Shown: positions 5,946 through 14,171 of the stretch, in pieces | How the letters are laid out: each line of letters begins with the position of its first letter | Numbering within the stretch: the stretch's first letter is position 1 | DNA from: CAZKNF01 sp964554105 | Lineage (GTDB): Bacteria > Bacteroidota > Rhodothermia > Rhodothermales > VXPQ01 | Reading direction: 5' to 3' | Length of the DNA stretch: 18,345 nt | Assembly (NCBI GenBank): GCA_964554105.1 | Contig: CAZKNF010000069.1 | Span: 1 to 18,345 of the forward strand | The notes under the pieces: model-generated | What the model saw: only the letters and a program-made list of their open reading frames with translations | The model's database searches: none | Told to the model about the DNA's origin: nothing | Program-made: the position numbers and the translations under genes

Positions 5946-7304
5946 GTGATCAAGAAGGTTCTCATTGCCAACCGCGGAGAGATCGCGCTCCGCATCATCC
6001 GCACCTGTCACGAAATGGGCTTGAAGACGGTGGCGGTCTTCTCGACGGCCGACCGGGACTCGCTTCACGTCCGATTCGCAGGCGAGGCGGTCTGCATCGG
6101 CCCGCCGCCCTCTCGAGAAAGCTATCTGCGGCCTGACCGAATTATCTCCGCGGTCGAGGTGACGGGCGCCGATGCGGTCCACCCGGGCTACGGATTCCTG
6201 TCTGAAAACGCCGACTTTAGCGCTATCTGCGCCGATCACGGCGTCAAGTTCATAGGGCCGAGGCCCGATACGATCCGCCTGATGGGCGATAAGTCGTCCG
6301 CCAAAGACACGATGCGAAAAGCCGGCGTACCGCTCGTGCCCGGGTCCGACGGCATCATCAACAACGTCCAGGAAGGGCAGCGCCTGGCAGCGGATGTCGG
6401 CTATCCGGTCATGATCAAGGCCGTGGCGGGAGGAGGGGGCCGTGGAATGCGGCTTGCGCGGAAGGAATCGGAGTTCGTCCAGATGTTTGCTGCGGCGCGC
6501 ACCGAGGCGGAATCGGCGTTTGGCAATTCCGACGTGTACCTCGAGAAATTCGTCGTCGATCCGAGGCACATCGAGATCCAGGTGCTCGGTGACGGCAAAG
6601 GCAACGTCATCCATTTCGGAGAACGGGAGTGTTCCATCCAGCGCCGGCACCAGAAGCTGCTCGAAGAAGCACCTTCTCCGATCGTAGACGAGAGCCTGCG
6701 CCGTAGTATGGGCGAAGCGGCAATCCTCGGATGTGAGGCCGTCAATTACGAGGGTGCAGGAACGGTCGAGTTCCTCGTCGACGCCGACCGGAATTTTTAC
6801 TTCATCGAGATGAATACCCGCATCCAGGTCGAGCATCCGGTCACGGAGGAAGTCACCGACGCCGACCTGATCGAATATCAGATTCGCGTGGCGATGGGCG
6901 AGAGCGTGCGCCGCCGCAACGTTACCATGGAAGGCCATGCGATCGAGTGTCGGATAAACGCGGAAGACCCGTACCGAAAGTTCAGCCCTTCACCCGGAGT
7001 GATCACGACATTCCATCCACCCGGGGGACATGGGGTGCGGGTCGACACGCATGCCTTCGCCGGCTATACGATTCCGCAATTCTACGACTCGATGATCGCA
7101 AAGCTCATCGTTCGAGGCCGTACCCGCGAGCTTGCGATACGAAAGATGGCACGCGCTCTCGATGAATTCGTAATCGAAGGAGTGAAGACGACCATACCGT
7201 TCCACCGCCGTCTGATGATGAATCCGGATTTCCGGTCAGGCAACTTCAACACGCGTTTCCTCGAATCCAACGATCTGATGCTGGAGGAAGAGGAGGAAGT
7301 GTGA
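5946..7304 (+). CDS. accC: Biotin carboxylase subunit of acetyl-CoA carboxylase
   Basis: A 452-residue ATP-grasp enzyme that carboxylates the biotin of AccB using bicarbonate and ATP. Length and motifs match the family: the N-terminal IKKVLIANRGEIALRI; Lys116 in MGDK; Lys158 before the Gly-rich loop GGGGRGMR (162-169); His208 in RHIEIQVLGD; ECSIQRRHQKLLEEAPSP (228-244); Glu275, Glu288, Arg292 and Glu296 in FIEMNTRIQVEHP. All the catalytic positions expected from E. coli BC appear intact. The start is GTG at 5946, fixed by the conserved N-terminus. The last residues are a Glu run (LEEEEEEV). It follows accB by 116 nt, a stretch with a 14-bp palindrome. The carboxyltransferase genes (accA, accD) are not in the window. 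Confidence 0.97.
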   Translation: MIKKVLIANRGEIALRIIRTCHEMGLKTVAVFSTADRDSLHVRFAGEAVCIGPPPSRESYLRPDRIISAVEVTGADAVHPGYGFLSENADFSAICADHGVKFIGPRPDTIRLMGDKSSAKDTMRKAGVPLVPGSDGIINNVQEGQRLAADVGYPVMIKAVAGGGGRGMRLARKESEFVQMFAAARTEAESAFGNSDVYLEKFVVDPRHIEIQVLGDGKGNVIHFGERECSIQRRHQKLLEEAPSPIVDESLRRSMGEAAILGCEAVNYEGAGTVEFLVDADRNFYFIEMNTRIQVEHPVTEEVTDADLIEYQIRVAMGESVRRRNVTMEGHAIECRINAEDPYRKFSPSPGVITTFHPPGGHGVRVDTHAFAGYTIPQFYDSMIAKLIVRGRTRELAIRKMARALDEFVIEGVKTTIPFHRRLMMNPDFRSGNFNTRFLESNDLMLEEEEEV

Positions 7305-7332
7305 CTTTTCTAATTATAGATCCGACACAGCC

Positions 7333-7710
7333 ATGAATTTTCCCGGCGAACTTCGCTACACCAAGGAACACGAGTGGGTCAGGCTCGACGGCACTACGGC
7401 GACGGTCGGGATTACCGACTTCGCTCAGGATGAGCTCGGCGACATCGTGTTCATCGAGTTCGAGCCCGTCGATTCGGAATTGAATCGAGACGACGTCTTC
7501 GGTACTGTGGAAGCCGTAAAGACCGTTTCCGAGCTGTTCACGCCGATATCCGGGCGCCTCGTAGAAGTGAACGAGGACCTCGACGGGCACCCCGAACACG
7601 TGAATGACGATCCCTACGGCAAAGGGTGGATGGTGAAGATCGAAGTGAACGATCCCTCGGATTTCGATGGCCTTCTAAGCGCGAAGGATTATCAGGACAT
7701 GGTAGATTAA
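7333..7710 (+). CDS. gcvH: Glycine cleavage system H protein (lipoyl carrier)
   Basis: A 125-residue protein of standard length. GcvH carries the aminomethyl group from glycine on a lipoyl-lysine between the P, T and L proteins of the glycine cleavage complex. YTKEHEWVRLDG and VGITDFAQDELGDIVFIE are characteristic, and the lipoylated lysine is Lys63 in FGTVEAVKTVSELFTPISG. The C-terminus (NDDPYGKGWMVKIEV, then SAKDY) is normal. The start ATG at 7333 has no Shine-Dalgarno. It lies 28 nt after accC and 10 nt before guaA, so it is probably cotranscribed with both. No gcvT, gcvP or lpd gene is present here, so the partners are encoded elsewhere; GcvH may also serve as a lipoyl relay for other enzymes, as known in some bacteria. 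Confidence 0.96.
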   Translation: MNFPGELRYTKEHEWVRLDGTTATVGITDFAQDELGDIVFIEFEPVDSELNRDDVFGTVEAVKTVSELFTPISGRLVEVNEDLDGHPEHVNDDPYGKGWMVKIEVNDPSDFDGLLSAKDYQDMVD

Positions 7711-7720
7711 CGACCGGTCC

Positions 7721-9289
7721 ATGCACGAACGCATCATCATCCTGGATTTCGGGAGTCAGTACACGCAGCTCATCGCGCGGCGGATACGTGAGGCCGGTGT
7801 GTACTCCGAAATTCACCCGTGCACCATCTCACCGGATCGCATTCGGGAGATGAATCCGAAGGGACTCATCCTCTCCGGCGGACCGTGCTCCGTTTACGAT
7901 GCAGACGCCCCGCAGCTTGACTCCGGTTTTCTGCGCATGACCCGCAGCGACGGCACGCCGATTCCCCTGCTGGGCATCTGCTACGGGCTGCAGACCATGG
8001 CGCAGCTGCTTGGAGGGACGGTCGAACGCGCAGCACGTCGGGAATTCGGCCGGGCAAAACTCATCGTGGAGGGCGACAGCGACCTGTTCGACGGCGTCCC
8101 CACCGGCTCTACCGTGTGGATGAGTCACGGCGATCATCTCTCTACGATTCCCGACGGGTTTTCCGTAATTGCTCGAACCGACAACGCGCCGATCGCCGCC
8201 GTTCGGTCCGAGAAATGGCCGCACTACGGCGTACAGTTTCATCCGGAGGTCGTCCACACCGATTCCGGGCGGCTCATCCTTCAGAATTTTGCGCACGAGA
8301 TCTGCGGATGCGTCGGAGACTGGACTCCGGCATCGTTCGTCGACGAGAAGATCGACGAGATACGCGCGCTAGTCGGCGAGGAGCACGTCGTTCTGGGACT
8401 CTCCGGAGGGGTCGATTCCTCCGTAGCCGCCGTCCTGCTCAACGAAGCTATCGGTGAGCGGCTCACCTGCATATTCGTCAACAACGGACTTCTGCGGAAA
8501 GGGGAATGGGAGCAGGTTCAGAAGACGTTCCGGGATCACTACCAGATCCGCTTGAAAGCCGTCGATGCAAGCGACCTCTTTCTCGATCGGCTGAGCGGCA
8601 TCAGCGACCCGGAGCGAAAGCGCAAAGTAATCGGCAACACATTCGTCGAAGTTTTTGATGACGCTACGCACGAAATTACCGCAGAACTGGGCCGCAAGCC
8701 GTCGTTCCTGGCGCAGGGGACGCTCTACCCGGACGTCATAGAAAGTATCTCGTTCAAGGGGCCGTCCGCGACGATCAAGACGCACCACAACGTCGGCGGA
8801 TTGCCGGACGAGATGGATCTCGACGTGCTGGAGCCGTTCCGCGAGCTCTTCAAAGACGAAGTGCGGGAGATCGGTAAGATTCTGGGAGTTCCGGCAGCGA
8901 TCATAGATCGGCATCCGTTTCCCGGACCAGGGCTCGCGATTCGCCTCCTGGGACCCGTACGCTCGGAGGATCTCGACACGCTCCGCGAGGCCGACGCGAT
9001 TTTTATCGAGGAGTTGCAGATGACCGGACTTTACGACAAGGTGTGGCAGGCCTTTGCCGTGCTGCTGCCGGTGCAAACCGTGGGCGTAATGGGGGACGAG
9101 CGTACGTACGAGAACGTATGCGCCCTGCGCGCCGTTACCAGCGTCGACGGGATGACCGCCGATTGGGCCCAGCTGCCGTACGAGTTCCTCGGGCGGGTAT
9201 CGAACCGCATCGTGAATGAGATTCGCGGCATAAACAGAACCGTATACGACATCAGCTCAAAGCCACCGGCAACAATAGAATGGGAGTGA
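7721..9289 (+). CDS. guaA: GMP synthase (glutamine-hydrolysing)
   Basis: A 522-residue two-domain enzyme that converts XMP, glutamine and ATP to GMP in the last step of guanine nucleotide synthesis. The N-terminal class I amidotransferase domain (about 1-200) has the nucleophile Cys87 in GICYGLQ and the His174/Glu176 pair in QFHPEV. The ATP pyrophosphatase domain has the P-loop LSGGVDSS (227-234), followed by the dimerisation domain with HPFPGPGLAIRLLG and the C-terminal DISSKPPATIEWE, the standard ending. The ATG at 7721 gives MHERIIILDFGSQYTQLIARRIRE, the expected start. It follows gcvH by 10 nt, and its last 10 nt overlap the start of the next gene, suggesting translational coupling. Confidence 0.98.
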   Translation: MHERIIILDFGSQYTQLIARRIREAGVYSEIHPCTISPDRIREMNPKGLILSGGPCSVYDADAPQLDSGFLRMTRSDGTPIPLLGICYGLQTMAQLLGGTVERAARREFGRAKLIVEGDSDLFDGVPTGSTVWMSHGDHLSTIPDGFSVIARTDNAPIAAVRSEKWPHYGVQFHPEVVHTDSGRLILQNFAHEICGCVGDWTPASFVDEKIDEIRALVGEEHVVLGLSGGVDSSVAAVLLNEAIGERLTCIFVNNGLLRKGEWEQVQKTFRDHYQIRLKAVDASDLFLDRLSGISDPERKRKVIGNTFVEVFDDATHEITAELGRKPSFLAQGTLYPDVIESISFKGPSATIKTHHNVGGLPDEMDLDVLEPFRELFKDEVREIGKILGVPAAIIDRHPFPGPGLAIRLLGPVRSEDLDTLREADAIFIEELQMTGLYDKVWQAFAVLLPVQTVGVMGDERTYENVCALRAVTSVDGMTADWAQLPYEFLGRVSNRIVNEIRGINRTVYDISSKPPATIEWE

Positions 9290-10734
9290 TTTCGCGTCCG
9301 AGACTATTCAGGGCGGCGTCGGCTGTCGCCGTTCTCATGCTGCTCACGGCATTGCAGGTCCGGGCACAGGAACCGGTCCCTAGGATCGACGACGCGGAAG
9401 TCATTTTCGTGCAGGCGATCGAGGCCTTTGAAGAAGGCGACTACGGCATGGCATATCGCCGGTTCAGGATGGTGTACTCGACGTACGACCTGAATCGAAA
9501 AACGACGGCCGCCATGCTGATGGCCGGCAAATCGCTCTATCGAGACGGGCAGTATGAGGATGCTGTCGATGTGCTCGAGACGCTGATCGACCGCTATCCG
9601 ACGAGCGGATATCGCGACGAGGCGCAGAATGTCATCGAGTATGCACAGCAGCTTTTGCGTAGTGAAGAAGAGCGCGAAGCCTCGCTTCGTCTGGGCATCG
9701 TGCTTCCGCTCGATGGAGATGACGCGTCGCTGACGCAGGCGCTTTTTACCGGCGTTCGGATCGCTATCGAAGAGCATAACGCTCTCAACGACCGACCCGT
9801 AAGAATGCACTTTCGGGATTCACGCGGCGATACGCGGCGCGCGGCTGCGGCGGTCTCCGAACTCGCGGATCTGGGCATAGATGCCGTGGTCGGTCCGCTC
9901 TATAGCGACGAGGCGGAGGCGGCGGCGGAGGCGGCCGAGCGATCCCAAATAGTGCTGATTCCTCCGCTGGCAAACGATGAAGCCGTCTCTGATGGGCGAT
10001 CGTACGTGTTTCAGGCGAATCCGACCATCTCCACGCACGGCCGGCTCATGGCGCGATTCGCCATGCGCAGTCTGATGATGGACGAGTTCGGCATAGTCGC
10101 CGAACGCGGTCGGGATGCGATCAGCGAACGGATGGCGGAGGGGTTCCAGGAGGAAGCGCTGCTGCAGGGAGCCGACGTCACATTCTACGAGCTGCTCGAA
10201 TCTCGCGGTGACTGGGACCTGCTGAGCGACGGCATCGGAGAGGATACGCTGCAAACCGTCGAAGGGATCTATTTTCCCATGGCCGGCGGCGAGACCGTGC
10301 CCCGTATTGAATCAGCGTTCACGAGTCTCGACCAGGCAGGAGCGACACGGGTTCGTGTTCTCGGGAATTCGGAATGGCACGACCTTCCGAATCCGAATCG
10401 CGCGGCGCGCTTCCGCACGACCTACACCAATGATTTCTATGTCGACGAAAACGACGAGAGCGTCATCTCATTCTCGAGCCGATTCGCCGAGATCACTGGT
10501 CGGGCGCCCGAACCCTCGTCCACCATCGCCCGACTTGGATTCACCGCCTACGACGTGACGCGATTCCTGCTCGCACAGATGACAACGTCCTCATCGAGTT
10601 CGCTCCGCGATCGGCTGCGATCCGCACCGGCATACCAGGGGCTCGGAATTCGAATCGATTTCCGGAACAGCAACGTCAACGAGGCGCTGTACTATCTCCG
10701 GTATCAGAGCGGAAGTGCGAGGCTTCTTCGCTAG
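9280..10734 (+). CDS. Secreted TPR plus periplasmic-binding-fold protein, LpoA-like
   Basis: A 484-residue exported protein. An N-terminal signal peptide (hydrophobic AVAVLMLLTAL, likely cut after VRA at ~29) has no lipobox cysteine, so the product should be soluble in the periplasm. Residues ~38-130 are TPR-like helical repeats (FVQAIEAFEEGDYGMAYRRF, then LYRDGQYEDAVDVLETLIDRYP). Residues ~138-480 have the type I periplasmic binding fold (LRLGIVLPLDGDD, GVRIAIEEHNA, VVGPLYSDEA, LIPPLANDEAVSD). TPR plus binding fold is the architecture of LpoA, the outer-membrane activator of penicillin-binding protein 1A, but LpoA of E. coli is a lipoprotein. A branched-chain amino-acid-type solute receptor is the alternative; no transporter genes are nearby. 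The ATG overlaps the end of guaA by 10 nt. The BamD-like gene follows after 99 nt, which supports an envelope role. Confidence 0.78.
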   Translation: MGVISRPRLFRAASAVAVLMLLTALQVRAQEPVPRIDDAEVIFVQAIEAFEEGDYGMAYRRFRMVYSTYDLNRKTTAAMLMAGKSLYRDGQYEDAVDVLETLIDRYPTSGYRDEAQNVIEYAQQLLRSEEEREASLRLGIVLPLDGDDASLTQALFTGVRIAIEEHNALNDRPVRMHFRDSRGDTRRAAAAVSELADLGIDAVVGPLYSDEAEAAAEAAERSQIVLIPPLANDEAVSDGRSYVFQANPTISTHGRLMARFAMRSLMMDEFGIVAERGRDAISERMAEGFQEEALLQGADVTFYELLESRGDWDLLSDGIGEDTLQTVEGIYFPMAGGETVPRIESAFTSLDQAGATRVRVLGNSEWHDLPNPNRAARFRTTYTNDFYVDENDESVISFSSRFAEITGRAPEPSSTIARLGFTAYDVTRFLLAQMTTSSSSSLRDRLRSAPAYQGLGIRIDFRNSNVNEALYYLRYQSGSARLLR

Positions 10735-10833
10735 CCCCGGCCGATGGACGGAACAGCCGAATCGACCCTTCGTACCTAACGCGCCGTCACCCCGACTCGG
10801 GTCCCGGCTTCTTCTACCTCATTTCTCTTCGAC

Positions 10834-11643
10834 ATGCGCGTTCGATCACGTCTTCACGTCCTCATCCTCTGCGTAGCCGTATTTGCGGCGGGCTGCTCAG
10901 GCACCGGCAGACTGCGATACGATTCGCCGCAGGAGGCCTTCGAAACGGGAATGCAGCTGTACGAGGACGGTCGGTACGACCGCGCCGGCGAATACTTCCA
11001 GGGCGTTTTCGACTACGGCCGCACGAGCGAAGTGGCCGCCGACGCACAGCTCTACCTTGCCCGGTCCTATTATCAGTCCAAACGTTATATCCTCGCGGCC
11101 AACGAATACACGCGCTTCATCGAGATCTATCGCAATGATCCTCGATCCGAAGAGGCGGAGTTCGAGCGGGCAATGTCGTACTACGAGCAGTCGCCCGATT
11201 ACGAGCTCGACCAAACGCCTACGGAGCAGGCGATTAACTACTTCCAGCTGTTTCTGGATCGCTATCCGAACAGCGAGCTGGCAGACGAGGCCGAATCGCA
11301 CATAAGGGTGCTGCGCGAAAAGTTGGCCCACAAGGAGTTTGCAGCGGCCGAGCTGTACGAACGTCGAGAAATCTACGAAGCGGCGGCCATCACGTACGAG
11401 CGGGTGTTCGATCTCTATCCCGATACACGCTGGGCGGACGATGCGCTTCTCGGGGCGATCCGTACCTACATCGACTATGCCGAGCAGAGCGTGGCGTCAC
11501 GGCAGGAAGAGCGGTTTCAGGCGGCCGTCGATCATTACGAGCGATTGGAGCAGCTTTTCCAGGACAGTCCGCTGCTGCCGTCCGCCCGGAATCTTTCCGA
11601 CGCCGCGGCGAACCGCCTGGATGAGATTCGAAGCGCCTCGTAA
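10834..11643 (+). CDS. bamD: BamD-like outer membrane assembly lipoprotein
   Basis: A 269-residue lipoprotein. The signal peptide ends in the lipobox VFAAGC, with the lipidated Cys at residue 21. The rest is a series of tetratricopeptide-type helical repeats (about 32-250), e.g. AFETGMQLYEDGRYDRAGEYF, AADAQLYLARSYYQSKRYILAANEYTRF and QAINYFQLFLDRYPNSELADEA. Length, lipobox and repeat pattern match BamD/YfiO, the lipoprotein of the BAM complex that inserts beta-barrel proteins into the outer membrane. Its presence implies a two-membrane cell. Other TPR lipoproteins could look similar, so the symbol is slightly less certain than the fold. No Shine-Dalgarno is visible. It lies between the LpoA-like gene and nadD, with 24 nt to the nadD start. 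Confidence 0.85.
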   Translation: MRVRSRLHVLILCVAVFAAGCSGTGRLRYDSPQEAFETGMQLYEDGRYDRAGEYFQGVFDYGRTSEVAADAQLYLARSYYQSKRYILAANEYTRFIEIYRNDPRSEEAEFERAMSYYEQSPDYELDQTPTEQAINYFQLFLDRYPNSELADEAESHIRVLREKLAHKEFAAAELYERREIYEAAAITYERVFDLYPDTRWADDALLGAIRTYIDYAEQSVASRQEERFQAAVDHYERLEQLFQDSPLLPSARNLSDAAANRLDEIRSAS

Positions 11644-11667
11644 TCGCAGCCTGATTCACACCGCCGC

Positions 11668-12279
11668 GTGCTCACAGTCTCTCCAAGCGATCGGAGGATC
11701 GGTCTGTTCGGCGGATCATTCAATCCTCCCCACATCGCGCACCTACTGGTTGCGGAGTTCGTCCGCGAGCAGTTCGATCTCGATCGCGTCCTCTGGATCG
11801 CCAATTTCCAGTCTCCTCTGAAGCCGGTCGAAGATGTTGCGCCGGCACACCACCGGGTGGCGATGACGCGCCTCGCCATCGACGGGAACGAACGATTTCG
11901 CCTCTCCAACATCGAAATCGACAGGGGTGGAGTGTCGTACACGATCGATACGATTCGAACACTGCAGGATGCGCATCCTCAGGTTGACTTTCGGCTTATC
12001 GTGGGCAGCGACAGCCTGGCCGACTTCGACGAATGGCGCGAGCCGCAGGAGATTCTGGAGCGCGTTCGCCTCATCGTTTTCCGGCGTCCGGGCACCGAGC
12101 GGACGACCCCGTTTGCGGGGGCGGAAGACCGTACCGATTTTGCCGACGCGCCACTGCTCGAATTATCCGGAACGGTCATCCGCGATAGAATCCATACGGG
12201 AAAATCGATTCGCTACATGGTGCCCGATCCCGTTCGTTCGTACGTTGACGAGCACGACCTGTACAGATCGACCGGATGA
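11668..12279 (+). CDS. nadD: Nicotinate-nucleotide adenylyltransferase
   Basis: A 203-residue nucleotidyltransferase that joins nicotinate mononucleotide and ATP to form deamido-NAD in NAD synthesis. It shows GLFGGSFNPPHIAHL (12-26) with the conserved nucleotidyltransferase histidines, FRLIVGSDSLADFDEWRE (108-125), and LSGTVIRDRI (166-175) in place of the ISSTxIR motif. The ending SYVDEHDLYR is family-like. The start is GTG at 11668, the nearest start before the conserved IGLFGG; no ATG exists between the preceding stop and that motif. It follows the BamD-like gene by 24 nt, so it is probably cotranscribed. A pairing with the ribosome-silencing factor gene rsfS, frequent elsewhere, is not seen here. 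Confidence 0.95.
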   Translation: MLTVSPSDRRIGLFGGSFNPPHIAHLLVAEFVREQFDLDRVLWIANFQSPLKPVEDVAPAHHRVAMTRLAIDGNERFRLSNIEIDRGGVSYTIDTIRTLQDAHPQVDFRLIVGSDSLADFDEWREPQEILERVRLIVFRRPGTERTTPFAGAEDRTDFADAPLLELSGTVIRDRIHTGKSIRYMVPDPVRSYVDEHDLYRSTG

Positions 12280-12374
12280 GCATCTCCGGCGGTGCGGACG
12301 CTAGAACGACCCGGTAAGACACCGCGGCTGCAGGTTTCGAACGACAAGGGTGCGGGCGTTCATCGCGTTATCGC

Positions 12375-12380
12375 AGGAGG
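12375..12380 (+). promoter_or_regulatory. Strong Shine-Dalgarno before the GH3 gene
   Basis: AGGAGG lies 9 nt before the ATG at 12390. It is the only consensus-strength ribosome site found at optimal spacing in the window and fixes the start of the GH3 gene. Confidence 0.75.
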
Positions 12381-12389
12381 AGGGCACGT

Positions 12390-13958
12390 ATGGTGGATCT
12401 CGCAGAAATGACCTTACGAGAAAAGGCGGCGCAGCTCGTCTTTCCGCGGCTCGGGTCCAATATGCCACCGCCCGTCACGGCAGCCGAAGATCTCGATCGG
12501 TTCAGAGCGGAGATCCTCGATCGCTGTCCCGTCGGTGGTCTGGTGCTCTTTAACGGCGACGTCGACCAAACGCCGAGCACTCTGGCGGAACTGCAGCGGC
12601 ACAGCCCCATCCCGTTACTCGTATCAACGGATATGGAGCGGGGAGTCGGGCAGCAAATCCGAGGCGCGACGATATTCCCGCACGCCATGGCGTTTTCCGT
12701 CGCGGGTACGACGTACCTGGAGCGCGCGGCCCGCATTCAAGCTCGCGAGGCGCTCGCCTGCGGAGTCCACATCACCTTTGCACCCGTCGCCGACGTCAAT
12801 CTCGATCCGCGCAATCCCATCATCGCGACCCGCGCCTTCTCCGGTGATCCGGAAAAAGCCTCCGAACTTGTGCGAGCCTATGTCGCGGGCTGCCGCACCG
12901 AGGGTCTGCTCACCACGGCCAAGCATTTTCCCGGCCATGGGAACACCCACCAGGACTCCCACGAAGAGATTCCCGTGGTCCGATACGAGCGCGGCGAACT
13001 CGATGCGAACGACCTGCAGCCCTTCAAGGCAGCCGTCGATGCGGGCGTCGATCTGGTAATGACCGCGCACGTGCTGTATCCGGCACTGGATCCCGACGAT
13101 CCGGCGACGCTCTCCGCCACGATTCTCCGGGATCTGCTTCGCGGAGAGCTCGGCTTCGACGGTGTCGTGGTTAGCGACAGCCTGCTAATGGGCGCCATCC
13201 GTGCACCGGACGACAGGGTCGGACTCCAGGCTGCCGCGCTGGTTCGCGCGGGCGTCGACGTGCTTCTGGATGTCCCCGATCCGCTGGCGGCGGTAGACGG
13301 AATCGAAGCGGCGGTGGACGACGGGTCGCTCGAGGAACGGCTCGTAGACGAGGCAGCTGAACGAGTACTCGCCCTTAAACGGAAGGTGGTGGATCGATTC
13401 GGTGCGGGCGTGTTCACCGAGCCCGGCGGTGCCGTACCGTTCGAGGAGGTGGGTTCGCCGGCCTACCGGAAGCTCGCCCGTGACGTGGCCGGGGCCGCCG
13501 TGCGGCTCATCGACACGGCTCCGGATGCCCTGCCGATTCCCCGGGACGCGGGAGACCGTCTGCTGGGTGTCCTGATCAAGCCGCATCGATCACGATTTGA
13601 TCCCGACGAAGAGCCGTTCGCGGCCGAGCTCGCCACGGTGTTTCCGGGATCGATCTTTCGCGAAGTCGGACCGGAGGCGGACGAAAGCGTGTACGAGGAG
13701 CTGCGCGAACTTGCGGCGCTAACTGATTATATTGTCCTCGCGATCGTCGTGAAGCCGGCTGCCTGGCATGCTTTCGGCCTCCGCACCGAACAATCCGCAT
13801 TCGTCGAAGAGACCGTCGAGCGCTACGAGCCTGTCGTGATATCTCTCGGCAGCCCGTATATTCTCGACGAGTTCGAGGGTGCAGGTGCACGTATCTGTAC
13901 CTTCAGCGACGTAGAGGCGAGTCAGCGTGCGGTCGTGGAGCGCCTCGCAGACGCGTGA
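12390..13958 (+). CDS. Family GH3 beta-N-acetylhexosaminidase-like enzyme, two-domain
   Basis: A 522-residue protein. Residues 1-~340 form the GH3 TIM barrel with the NagZ-type motif KHFPGHGNTHQDSH (178-191), containing the Asp189/His191 pair used as general acid/base in NagZ enzymes. The nucleophile Asp263 is in VVSDSLLMGAI. Residues ~345-522 are the GH3 C-terminal alpha/beta domain, absent from short E. coli NagZ (341 residues) but present in Bacillus-type enzymes. NagZ-type enzymes remove N-acetylglucosamine from murein fragments. There is no signal peptide or lipobox, so a cytoplasmic role in cell-wall recycling is expected; other beta-hexosaminide substrates are possible. The ATG at 12390 is supported by an AGGAGG site 9 nt upstream. 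It starts 110 nt after nadD and is followed by the second assembly gap. Confidence 0.88.
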   Translation: MVDLAEMTLREKAAQLVFPRLGSNMPPPVTAAEDLDRFRAEILDRCPVGGLVLFNGDVDQTPSTLAELQRHSPIPLLVSTDMERGVGQQIRGATIFPHAMAFSVAGTTYLERAARIQAREALACGVHITFAPVADVNLDPRNPIIATRAFSGDPEKASELVRAYVAGCRTEGLLTTAKHFPGHGNTHQDSHEEIPVVRYERGELDANDLQPFKAAVDAGVDLVMTAHVLYPALDPDDPATLSATILRDLLRGELGFDGVVVSDSLLMGAIRAPDDRVGLQAAALVRAGVDVLLDVPDPLAAVDGIEAAVDDGSLEERLVDEAAERVLALKRKVVDRFGAGVFTEPGGAVPFEEVGSPAYRKLARDVAGAAVRLIDTAPDALPIPRDAGDRLLGVLIKPHRSRFDPDEEPFAAELATVFPGSIFREVGPEADESVYEELRELAALTDYIVLAIVVKPAAWHAFGLRTEQSAFVEETVERYEPVVISLGSPYILDEFEGAGARICTFSDVEASQRAVVERLADA

Positions 13959-13976
13959 GCGGATGATAGCCGCACC

Positions 13977-14112
13977 GATCGCGGTAGAGATCGCNNNNNN
14001 NNNNNNNNNNNNNNNNNNNNNNNNNNNNNNNNNNNNNNNNNNNNNNNNNNNNNNNNNNNNNNNNNNNNNNNNNNNNNNNNNNNNNNNNNNNNNNGATCGC
14101 GGTAGAGATCGC
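13977..14112. repeat. 18-bp repeat bordering the second assembly gap
   Basis: GATCGCGGTAGAGATCGC is present immediately left (13977-13994) and right (14095-14112) of the N-run. The 18-mer itself starts and ends with GATCGC, so it reads as one and a half copies of a 12-bp unit, GATCGCGGTAGA. Either the contigs overlap and the gap is false, or a 12-bp tandem array lies inside it. Confidence 0.85.
13995..14094. other. Assembly gap of 100 N
   Basis: Exactly 100 undetermined bases between the GH3 gene and the redoxin gene, flanked by identical 18-bp sequence. The visible intergenic parts (13959-13994 and 14095-14171) hold no recognisable gene. Confidence 0.98.
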
Positions 14113-14171
14113 CGGGACATCGTGATCCCTGCGGCGCCGAGCATGAAATTCGATCGACTTCGGAATACGAT

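Noticed and set aside
5826..6938. A 370-codon open frame on the minus strand
   Set aside because: Fully antisense to accC, whose catalytic motifs are intact; the translated product has no recognisable family features.
7305..7332. TATAGA as a -10 box before gcvH
   Set aside because: No -35-like hexamer at a suitable distance, and the short spacing suggests cotranscription with accC.
8369..9076. A 235-codon open frame on the minus strand
   Set aside because: Antisense to guaA; no motifs, and codon pattern follows the guaA complement.
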